From NCBI RefSeq assembly GCF_048771995.1, contig NC_133063.1, positions 63,189,514 through 63,253,513 on the forward strand: 64,000 nucleotides of DNA, read 5' to 3'. Shown here piece by piece: positions 1 through 9,603 of this stretch (the stretch's first letter is position 1; every line of letters begins with the position of its first letter). The notes under the pieces are model-generated. The model was given only the letters and a program-made list of their open reading frames with translations. It made no database searches and was not told where the DNA came from. Position numbers and translations under genes: made by a program. The DNA is from Taeniopygia guttata (lineage: Eukaryota; Chordata; Aves; Passeriformes; Estrildidae).

Positions 1-120
1 ATTTGTAACCAAAGGGGAAATGTATCCAAATTTCTTGGGTTAAACAGTTACTTTGCAAATAGACTGATATAGAAACGTATCAATTTCTAAGGAGTAAAAT
101 CCCAAGGTTATAAGAAAAAT

Positions 121-365
121 GCACAGAATTCACAGAATTCACAGAATGACTAGGTTGGAAGAGACCTTCAAGATCATTGAGTCCAACCCATGCCCTAACA
201 CCTCAACTAAACCATAGCACTGAGTGTTACATCCAGTCTTTTTTTAAACATCCAGGGATGGTGACTCCACCACCTTTCTGGGCGGACCATTCCAGAACTT
301 TATCACCCTTTCTGTAAAAACCTTTTTCCTAATATCCAACCTATATTTCCCTTAACACAGCTTGA
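121..365 (-). mobile_element. CR1 LINE 3' fragment
   Basis: The stretch begins with octamer-like units (cacagaatt repeated) followed by a tract of the type 'aggttggaagagaccttcaa...gagtccaaccc', which is the reverse complement of the conserved avian CR1 3' end with its terminal short repeats. The element therefore lies on the minus strand, 5' truncated. An identical copy is at 59243-59487. The deleted third copy of the duplicon (14.5-15.3 kb) lacks it, so it may have inserted after that copy split off, or have been lost there. Confidence 0.85.
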
Positions 366-1964
366 GACACACAAGCACATTAGTTTTTCATTGCTTTACA
401 GAATTTTCATTGATAGGATTTAATTTTTCTGAAACTTGACTTGTACACCCACAAATATGTTCTAAGGGTCTTGTTAAATTTATTTCAAAGGTATTTCAAA
501 GAGCAGGAGTAACAGTAACATATTTAATTTCAACAATGCATGTTAGTTTCTTTTGTACATAGCTCTTAGGTTGCTCATTTCCTTAAAATAGGATTTAATT
601 TATACAGAGGAATGGTATTGTTTTAGTCTACAACTATTATCCAGAACTGAGTTTTGCAAAATGAATACTCAGAGAAGTGCTGATTTGACAATCTTAAGTC
701 CTGCAGCATTTAAAAGATATAGCTATCTATTCCAATAGATGTGGAATAGAGACCCCATCACCTGTGACTTCCTTTCTCAGTTAAAAAGAAAAAGAATGGA
801 GAAATATCTGGGCTTTAGCTGTGTGTCTGGATATGAAGCCACATGAGGTTTTTGAAGGGCCCCACACGAGTTTTTCAAGTATTCTCTAAGCCTCCAGGTT
901 CCCCAGCCCCAGGAGCACCCAGTTTTGTTGGTTTTGCATGGGTCAATTTTTGGAGAGGAGGAAAGAAGGCAGCCGGGAAAGTGAGGCATTTCTGCCATAA
1001 GCTTTCCCTGTGCCAGGCAGAAGCAATCACTGAGTGCCTCTGAGAGCAGGCGCGCTGCTCAGCCAATTAGAAAAGCTGGTGCCGCCTCTAGGACAACATT
1101 TTTAAGAGAGGAAAAAAGAGAGGAAAAGAAGCTGGCTTTCTCTCTGCCCTCCGAGGGGTGCTGCGGGGCAGCGGGGCCCCTTCCCGGCGGGCTCGGGGGC
1201 TCTTTCCCAGCAGGGTCGCCGGGCTGTGCTGCCGGGGCTCATCCCAGCGCCGCCAGCAGCTGCGGCCGAGCCCAGGAGCGAGCGATTTTTTTTTTTTTTT
1301 TTGTGGGTGCACGTATGTTTGGCCAGCATCAACCCCCAGCACCAGTGCATGAGCCCACAAAGTGCAGTGGAGAGAGCAGCCGGCCAAACTCAGACTATGG
1401 AACCTGGGAAGCTGCACGTTGTCCTAATGTGAATCCTCTGTGGGCACGAGACTGAACGGCAGGACAGTTGACAAGAAATGCTTGACTAGATGCTTGGGGC
1501 AATCAACATCTTTGAAATTATAAGCATCATTTTTCCTACTCATTAATGTCATCATCTCCAAGATTTAACTTTTCAGAGGGTGACCATGTTTTCTTCTAGA
1601 TCGGAGATCAGGAATCGGTTTTAAGCACAAAAACCACTCCTCAAAGCCCTGCTAAACACGCTTCATCCTCCATTCAGAAAATGAAGCTATTTCTTCAAAA
1701 GAAAGGAACTGAAAACTCTAGTATCCAGTTCCCACCAAAGAGTTTCCAAGCCATTTTTATTCTCTGATTTTTTATGCCCTACTTCTTAGCAAATGTAGTT
1801 GCTCCAAGCACAGTGACATGAAGACCAGACAGTCACTCATGAGGAGCAACATGGTGATGCTCCAGCCTGAAAGTTGGAACTTGGAGTCTACAAAACCCTG
1901 CTTTGAGGTGCAAGTGACAGCAACCAGGGAATGCAGATAGGGGTAACTGCTGGGGTCAGAGAAG

Positions 1965-2520
1965 GGCCCAAGGCATTCAAAGAGCCAGGAGAGAAGGCAG
2001 TATTGGTTTAACAGCTGTAATAATTCCTAACAAATACTCCCACATTTTTGCATATTTATTGGACATTCCCAGGACTCCTGTTCATGTTAGTCTGCACCTC
2101 TGCCCCTCCAGAAGCGGTCAGACTGGCAGGATCTGTCTGCCAGCAGGAGCTGCTCTGAGCTGGGAACACGACTGGTGGTGCTGATTTCCAGAGGCTTCTG
2201 TGTCCCAGGAGAAGATAAGGAAAGAGCGGATTGAGAGGTGCTGGCGCTGCTGCTGCTCTGTGCCAGAGAGCCCCGGCTGGGCAGGGCACGGCGCTGCAGG
2301 CTCTTTCTCCTGCCAGAGCTGGGCACACCTGGGAACAAGGCATGGCAACTTGTGGGAAACCAAAGGCTTTGTGGGGGCTGCATTGCTCAGCACACAGCCA
2401 GGCCATCTGTGACACAGAGTTCTGGCACCTAAAAAGATAAAGGAGGCAAATAGCTGGGAAAGGTTTCATTTTGACCTTTCTTACCTGTTCACTGAAGTGG
2501 CCAAAATGAAAGTTACCAAG
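1965..2520. repeat. Segment beta, dispersed low-copy repeat
   Basis: This block of about 550 bases recurs at about 42650-43200 (roughly 90-95% similar by eye, with small indels) and in the duplicon copy at about 61087-61642. It is moderately GC-rich, with open stretches in several frames that are probably chance. On the minus strand all copies keep a splice-donor-like CAG/GTAAGAAAGG (near 2482) after a short open stretch, so it might descend from an exon and its flanks. I do not recognise a protein in it. Confidence 0.75.
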
Positions 2521-3501
2521 CAGGGCCTGATCCCTTCTCCTGCAGGAGGGGCCCTGTACTGGCTCCTGCCCAGGGCTGGTACCCTTGTGCCAACATTCAG
2601 CTGACTGGGAGCAGAGCTCCTGGGGCCCTCCAGGGATACACCAAGCCCAGCCCAGTTACCTGGTACACATGCAAATCTTCAGAAAAAGATTAGAGTGGAA
2701 AAATGTAACTGTCATGATCATGATATTTTACTATGTTTACATGCTGTATAGGAGTGCAATTTCATGCATTTGTGGTATTTTCACACATTTTAATCTCTGA
2801 AATACTGTCAGATACACTTTGATTCCTAATGGAAAGTCTTAAACTTTTAATTTAGCTTATAAAATGAAGTTACTGACATTAAATAATATGTACTTTGTAG
2901 TGCAGAAGAACACAGTAATAGTGTGAGTAATTATGATTGCTTAAGCACAGTTGGCTTGGGTCTGTACAGGAATGTGAAATTTTGCAAGAAGAGAATATTT
3001 TCACTAAGTTTTGTAAAATATTTGAGAAACACTTCTTGTTTGAAGTAATATGTTGCAAACAACTTTTTACTTAGCAGTTTAAGGAAGGTTCTTACTTTTG
3101 AAAGCAGTACAATTTTACATTTTAAGAATAGAAAAATGTAGGCAGCTGATGAACTTCAGAATTAATGCAGACCACATTTAGTCTTTCTGAAAGTATTAGT
3201 GATATATAACTGATTCAATGCGTCTTTCATACGTACCTTTTATTTCATACGTACCTTTTATTTTTATTGGCTATCGAATATATACAGTATGCATCAGATA
3301 AATCGGACACATGCTAAATCCAAAGTTGCAGCTTCAAGCAGATTTTAACAGTACTGAGACACATGATTTCCTGTGTAATGTGAAAAGTAGCTGAAGCCTT
3401 TGACTATGATTAACTTTGATATCATAACTTAATTGAATGCAATTTTGTTCTGAGAGATGTTAAGTAGGTAAGTGGCTAACTGGTTATTTAGCTAGTTAGA
3501 T

Positions 3502-4165
3502 TGAAACGAAAGATTTTCCAGAGATCACTTGAGCTAACAAAAATGAATGTATCAAAAATGAATGTATCAAAAATGAATGTATCAAAAATGAATGTATCAT
3601 GTTTGTAGAATCATGTGTTGAATTTTAAGAAACCTCTGCACAAAAAGGCATAGGAAAGAAAAACAAAGATCTTTAAAGCTTCTTGCAAAAAGACAAATAC
3701 CGGAAAGGACCAGGAATGCCAAGACTTCAGACAAAGAAGCCCTCTGTCTCCAAACATGTCAAGGATGATGAACTTATCCAGATAGGAGAGCAAAGGACCA
3801 AAAGCGCAAGCGCAGAGGAGAAGAGTTCAAAAGTTCAATGCGGAGGAAGATGATGGTTTGTGGCTCAAAGACCACCAGGGACCCACATAAAAGCCCCCAC
3901 AAAAAACTACGCATGCCCAGAAGGGCGTGGACCTATTTAGCATGAGAAGCAAAGACAGGCGGGGCCAGGGGTTGAATATGCATAGAAAAGTTGTGTAATG
4001 TATTGCATATGGAACACCTTTGTGAATAAAGTTGGGGGGCAGACTTCAGCTCGGGGCACAAGATTTCGGAGAGTTATCTCACTTGTGCCGGGTGCTGCCA
4101 TACATACCCACTTGATAACTACATCGAGTTGTAGAGTCTATTTATTTATTCCGCATATCGCTTCA
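3502..4165 (+). mobile_element. Solo LTR, ERV1-like, 4-base target duplication
   Basis: Bounded by AGAT at 3498-3501 and AGAT at 4166-4169. The ends are TGAAACG and CGCTTCA, a near-perfect inverted repeat with TG..CA termini. Inside are a TATA-like 'cataaaag' near 3887 and a polyadenylation signal AATAAA near 4025. A 4-base target duplication is typical of gammaretrovirus-like (class I) ERVs. No internal ERV sequence adjoins, so it is a solo LTR. The duplicate is at 62624-63287. Confidence 0.8.
3539..3598. repeat. Minisatellite, 15-base unit x4, inside the LTR
   Basis: Four perfect head-to-tail copies of aaaaatgaatgtatc lie near the 5' end of the LTR. The same four copies are at 62661-62720. 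Perfect units suggest recent expansion of this LTR's U3. Confidence 0.95.
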
Positions 4166-5070
4166 AGATATGGAAATAACTGACTTGATGGCATGAAAGA
4201 AGTGGTTTTTTGAAGGCGCTGGAAATTGGAGATTCGAGGAGTGTAATTAAAGCCTCATTAGTAGAAACCAATTTGTTTTATACCTTGCTTTCCTTTTATT
4301 TGTTTTTCTATCAGTTCCCTGTGGTCAACAGGCAAGAGAATCTAGATTATCTTGAAACTGGAGAAAATCCTCTCCTCCTGGGGCTGGTCCTGCTCTGCAG
4401 TGACAGGCACAGAAAGGAAAGTTTGCTGGGAGCCCTGGTGGAGGTGGCCTCCAGTGTGCTGGCTTCTTCCTGCATCTCTGCCACTGTTCTGTGCAGGATG
4501 CTGCTCTCCACAGCCCCTGCCAGCCACTACCAGCCCTAGTGTATTCCCTCCTGCCTTTGTCTCAACCAGGGCCACACAGAGTCTGGAAAATGCCATTTTC
4601 AATGGATTAGTCCTGCCGAGCCCCTGGGCATGAGGCCACCCAGAAGCCTGGGCCGTGGGGGCTGTTCTCAGGGCACTGACCCAGCCTGGCTGCTGGCCTC
4701 TGGTGACCCCCCATGTCCTTTTCCATGGCAATATCTGCCAGCAGTCCCAGACCTATGTGCTGAGGTGAGAGGGAACAGAGGCGTGCCATGATGTCCCATT
4801 GTGATGTCACTGGATGGTGGAGGATAACATCACATGTGAGTGCTTTGCGACCTTGCACTCCTTTCTGTTTATATTCAGGTGCTGATGTCCCTCTGTAGGA
4901 TCCACCACTGAGTGGTGGATTGTGACAGCACTGGGGGATGGATATGAGGTCTCATCCTTCACTGCTTGAATTTTGATGCCAGCCAAGCCTGGGTCCAGAC
5001 CGGATTGATTCTTGACTCCTGCCAAGCATGCCTAGTCCTCATCTGTCCCCTTCTGCTGCAACAGACAGAC

Positions 5071-5820
5071 ATGGCCACGAGACAGAGTGGAGCTGCCCCA
5101 TCTGTCAGGTCACTAAGAATGACGTGGCTTCTGCTCTTCCCTGTCACCAGCAGTTCTGCCTGGTATCCTGCAGCAGGCAAAAAGAAATCCAGCTTGCCCG
5201 CTCTGCAGCAGTCCACTAGAGACTATCAGGTTTTCTGAGTGGGGTGGAGAGGATGACATACCATTTGCCATCAGCTCCCCTGAAGAGTCACCAGAGACAG
5301 CAGACAGGCAGGAGAGTTGCTGGGGATCAACAGACAGGCAGGGAGACCTCCCCTCCACCTTGCCGAAATCCAGGAGGTGCTGTTGTTGTCGGAACAGTCC
5401 TGCCCACACTTGGGGCAGAAGGCCACCCACAGGCTCTGGCTCTGCAGCTCCCTGCTCAGCTGGGGACAGTGTTCCCTGTGGGGAAGATGGAGGAGACATG
5501 AAAGGGCCAGCAAGAGGCCACCCTGATGGTGGCACTAGTGAGATTCTAGTAACCCTTTTGCCAAGAAAAAAAAATAAAAAATTCTATTTCTCTGACAAAG
5601 TTCCTGGGTTCTGCTTTCTTCTCCTTCTAATGTCTTTGCCTGACCCCCACACCCCACCATCAGCTGAAAGCCCCTGGAGCCACAGGACCATTCTGGCAGC
5701 ACCTCCTCACACAGGAAATCCTGCTGCAGCTGTGATGGTTGAAGAGCTTCTGAGAAAGTGGGTGCTGTGCACCACATGGTTATCCTGGAAGATGTGTCAG
5801 AGCTGCCTGCTGACTTAAAT
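5071..5820 (+). pseudogene. Topors-like RING E3 ligase, decayed and rearranged
   Basis: ATG at 5071 opens the start expected for the multi-copy passerine Topors-like RING genes (MAT-ETEW), but one base is missing after ACG. After that frameshift the reading frame gives CPIC...C.H..FC, the first part of a C3HC4 RING. A second frameshift near 5175 is needed to reach the CPLC pair and the following ETIRFSEW. Further on, a motif reading PQVWAGLF, which I associate with the central part of the same family, is found on the opposite strand (about 5390-5450), suggesting a small inversion. The functional protein would be a RING ubiquitin ligase; this copy cannot make one. The family assignment is from pattern recognition. 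Confidence 0.6.
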
Positions 5821-6632
5821 GGATTTTTATAAGGCTTTTGACACAGTTCCCCCCCAAGATCCCGCCCATCAATGAGAGAGAGGTGAATTAGGACAAAGCA
5901 GAAATCAAACTGAGTGAGTAGATTAGAAGCAGAAATCCTGCTTAAAATGAAGAATCAAAATTCATTCTGAAAAGCAGGATCAGCCATAGCCATGGATACA
6001 GGCCTGGAAGAGTCACCAGAGGCCACCAACTAGGCAGGAAGAGCTGGCAATGCCCTGAAAACAGCTTCAGATGTCTCAGTGTCTTCAGTTTGTCTGTTTG
6101 TGTGTTCTTTGGTTGCTTGGTTTTTGGTTGGTTATTTGGTTATTTAGTTATGTCTGGATTGGCATATTCCAGATGACTTTCATTTTGATTAGGATTTGTT
6201 AAGTACTGACATTCTGCTTCAGATGTGTAAAATAAACATTTTCATGAATATTTTCCTCAAAACAGTCATTTTTATCTTCTTTCTAATTGAATGTCTAAAT
6301 GTCCATTTTAAAAGATAGCTCTACTAGATATCAAAAGATATTAACTACTGTTGAAGAGTGCAGGGTTTTTTTGCATTGGAAAACAGTTGATGACACAGTC
6401 CTTGGTGAATAATTTCCAAATGTTATATACACTCACAGCAAAGAAATCCATTATTATATTGTAACCATTTCCAGCATCTGTGATTTTGCTATATCTAAAT
6501 CCTAAGGATTTAATTCCAGTATATTTAAATTTGCAAGTGGATGTGATTGGAGAGTAATTTTTGGCATCTGTCCTGTCACTGTAATATTAGGAACCTTTCT
6601 CTTTTAAGTTTTTTTTGTTGTTGTTGTTGTGT

Positions 6633-6668
<36 letters not shown>

Positions 6669-7669
6669 CTCTGTGGTTGTCTTTGTCTTTGCTTGAAGGA
6701 CTTTCCAAATGAGATTCCACGCAGCCTTTACTTTGGAATCTCATTGCAGCTCTAGACTCAACCATTTCAGAGAGGTCAGCAGCACTCTGTCATATCTCTT
6801 CTAGTCCATGAACTTCATTAACAGTGACCACTCTCATTAGTTCTCACACATTTTTACTTTGGTTCATAAAGACTGTTTCTCATGTTGCATTTTTCTACTC
6901 CCCTAACCCCATTCAATTAACATCAAATTCACTTTATAAAGTGATCACATATTGGAAATCTGTGTTCACATTCACTACGCTGAAGGTCCATCATTCTTCC
7001 TGCTTTCTGTTTAATATCTTATTTGTTATGTTGATTTCAGGGATAGAAAGGTTGCATTAAATGAAAAAAAATATTAAAAAAGCAAGCAAAATTCTAGGTT
7101 TTGCTAGACCATTTTACCTAACAAAACCTAGACCATTTTAGTCATTACTACAGCTATTCAGAAACTGAAAGGAAAAACCCAAATTTAGTTCTCAGTGCAG
7201 TACTTGTGACCAATGGTAACTATAACCCCCAAGATTCAGTTAAGTAAATAAATGTGAGCTACATGTTGTTGGACTAGAAGATAACTGTTACTGTAAAATG
7301 CCAAAAAGCTGATCAGAGTGGCCCCTTGATGTTCTGTGCTATTGTTGCTTATTCATGTGAACAGATGACTTTGTTTCCCACTCGCATTTTGCTTTCTGCC
7401 CAGGAGTGGTGAATGAAACACTCGAGCTGAGCTGTGAATTACAGCTCCAGAATGAGCAAGGATCCTGCACAACAACAGCACCTGATCTAATTTTTCCTTT
7501 GCCTCTGTACTGAGAGAAAAGCAAGGTAAATTCATGTTGAATGTCTAAGTTCACTCAGTGGCTGACAAGACCTCCTTTAATGGATCCAGTACAAGTGATG
7601 AGCCCAACCAACACAGCAATCGTTGTGGACAATGCGTGTCGTGTATCAATGAAAATGTGCATTTGTGAC
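5821..7669. other. No gene seen; AT-rich with poly-T tract
   Basis: No open frame with recognisable content. An uninterrupted run of 34 T lies at 6635-6668, preceded by a short GTT repeat. A short '+' stretch at about 5819-5866 resembles a reverse-transcriptase core (DFYKAFDTV) but is too short to assign. Confidence 0.6.
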
Positions 7670-8367
7670 TGTCCTAGGGTGATGTTAGGGTGTTTGTATC
7701 CCAAATCGTGTGTTCTGTTTATATTTGATATTATGTCCTGTGCTTTCAGAACTGACTCTGAAAGTGAAGGTCTGTTTTGTCTTGTTATCAGTCGGTTCAC
7801 CTCCCCCCATGGTCTGTTGTCTAGAAGAGGCTAGTGCTGGCTGGCTTGCTTTGCTTTGCTTGCTGGCTTTTGCTGGCTTGCTTTGCTTTGCTTGCTCTTG
7901 CTCCTGCTTCTGCTTTTGCCTTTGCTTTTGCTTGGTAGTTTAGCTAAGCAGTCCAATTTTTTCCCTGGACTGCTTTTGTTTTTTTCCTTTCCCTTTCCTG
8001 AATATCATCCCAACCTGCTCCAGACTGGGACCTGGGAAACACTGAGGAACACTGAGAGCCTGTGCTTTGTGATTTGCAGTGCTGAAGAGCAATCCCCAGT
8101 GCCCAGACCCGGGTGAGAGACTCTCTGGATTTGTGATCTCTTCAGAGTGGTGAAAGAGTTTGGTTATCATCTGGTGTTGCTCTTTTTTTTTTTTTTTTTT
8201 TTTTTTTGTGCGGGGGAGTGTTTTGTTTGTTAAATAAACAGGTTCTTTTCCACTTCTCTCTGAGAAAATTCTTCCCGAACCAGGTGGGTGGGGAGGGGCT
8301 GTGTTTGTTTTTTTTCTGGGGGCTCCTTCCAGAGGTTTTTCTCCCAAATTTGCCCTAAACTAGGACA
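7670..8367 (+). mobile_element. Old solo LTR of the provirus-B family
   Basis: Starts TGTCCTAGGGTG and ends AACTAGGACA, matching the ends of the 695-base LTRs of provirus B (51617-52311 and 57755-58449) when those are read on the minus strand. The order of landmarks is the same: the block around 7715-7810, a repeat-rich stretch of ctttgctt units, the AATAAA near 8234, and the pyrimidine-rich end. Many substitutions and indels, plus a 25-base T run (8183-8207), show that it is much older. No 5-base target duplication is visible (GTGAC against TCAGC), so it may be eroded or the product of recombination. Confidence 0.8.
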
Positions 8368-8594
8368 TCAGCTTAAGGGGTATTGTTTTAAAAAACAGCT
8401 GTTCAAAGGCAAAAGTTCTCATTATCTATCTCTAAAATAATCTTAGTCCCTGGGAAGAGAAACCTTCTTCTTCTCTGGGAAGCACCAGACTACTCTTCTT
8501 TCTTTCTCTGTTCAGCCTTCTCATGGGATCACAGCTATTTCAACATCTGCTTATCTTAGCATGGAGGCCTTTGCTTGATATCAATTTGAACAAT

Positions 8595-8918
8595 TTAATC
8601 TCCCCATAGTTTCATGCTTATGTGCAGTAAATCATGTAAAAGTCTCCATTTTCCTGATTTCTTTTTTATTACAAAAATAGGGGTATTCCAGGGGCTGAAT
8701 GATTCTTCAATATGATCCACTTTCAATTGTTCTGTGACTAATTCTTGCAGGGCAGTAAGCATTTCGGTAGTAAGGGGCCACTGATCAACCCAGACAGGTT
8801 TATCTGTTAACCATGTCAAGGCTACAACTGGACATTCACCACCCTGCATCACAGTGGCTCCTATTAAAAATCCATAGTAATTCTGACACCCCATTGAGAC
8901 AAACAATCTCATCCCCAC
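8595..8918 (-). pseudogene. ERV A pol, N-terminal reverse transcriptase remnant
   Basis: The open stretch contains [16 protein letters not shown], then [20 protein letters not shown], the conserved beginning of alpha/betaretroviral reverse transcriptase that leads up to the palm domain. The match ends right after this block, before the catalytic aspartates, so there is no working enzyme. The sequence below about 8600 is not pol. Confidence 0.85.
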
Positions 8919-9039
8919 AGACTTTGAGGAGTATCGGCAACAGCGGGTCTGATGTTAGCTTGTTGGCCATCGGGATGTTTCACATTAATTACAACGGCTG
9001 ACAAGCCACCTGTTGTAGAACTACCCAACCCTGTAAGTC

Positions 9040-9580
9040 CAAAACTTGCATGAGTGAGAGACCACGACTGAGGCCAACGCAGTCACGAGAGTATTGTAAC
9101 ATCTGCTCCAGTGTCAATCAAACCTGTTACCGGTATGGTCCCTGGATGATATCCACTGGCTGTGAGGATGCATGTCTTTTCTGGATGGTTCTCCGTTACT
9201 TTCTCAGTCCAGAACACTTGAGGTACTTACTGTACTGGGAACAAAACTCACAAAGGCTACAAGCTGAGCGATGCAAGTTCCTTTCTGAATAGTAATAGGG
9301 CAGTCATCGATATCATAGCATGACTCTGTCCTAAATAATCAACATCAATAAGTCCTAAATGCCCATGAATACCTTTAAGCGTAGTACTTGATCTCCCTAT
9401 CAGAAATGCACTCAATCCACGTCTTATTGGGCCATAGGTGTCATGGGGCACTTTGCATATTTCTTTTGCCAAAATAGTTATTACTGTGTCGGCGGTGGGT
9501 ACATCAATCCCTGCGGACCCACTTGTTGCTCCTGAGTACTGTTCGCAAATGGGTAGCTTTGCAGTACCGGGAAGGCCCAT
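9040..9580 (-). pseudogene. ERV A dUTPase-protease remnant
   Basis: On the minus strand, a stretch from 9580 has GSAGIDVPT, a dUTPase core motif, followed by GLIDVDYLG. Further on, near 9110, LIDTGADVTILS is the aspartic protease active site (DTG), with a stop directly after it. The dUTPase upstream of the protease, both between nucleocapsid and reverse transcriptase, is the betaretroviral arrangement. Frame changes between the two parts make the product non-functional. Confidence 0.8.
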
Positions 9581-9603
9581 AATTGCTGTTTATGGTTGTC
9601 AGG

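Larger units (their letters stand above)
1..4788. repeat. Duplicon, 5' copy (4.79 kb)
   Basis: The stretch reappears at 59123-63910 with a constant offset of 59,122 bases. All stretches I compared, including every short open frame inside, are the same in both copies. The similarity stops after base 4788, where this copy continues into the Topors-like region and the other changes to unrelated CpG-rich sequence. Contents are a CR1 fragment, a GC-rich block, segment beta (about 1965-2520) and a solo LTR. I see no convincing protein gene in it. Either a recent segmental duplication or an assembly overlap would explain it. Confidence 0.93.

Noticed and set aside
1088..1417. GC-rich open frames at 1.1-1.4 kb (also 60.2-60.5 kb)
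   Set aside because: They cross a homopolymer run, have no domain and are not kept in the third duplicon copy.
5819..5866. Reverse-transcriptase-like DFYKAFDTV on plus
   Set aside because: Only about 15 codons match and no other CR1 or ERV sequence adjoins; too short to call an element.
7541..7834. Open frame of 97 codons on plus at the edge of the old LTR
   Set aside because: It crosses the LTR boundary at 7670 and has no domain.
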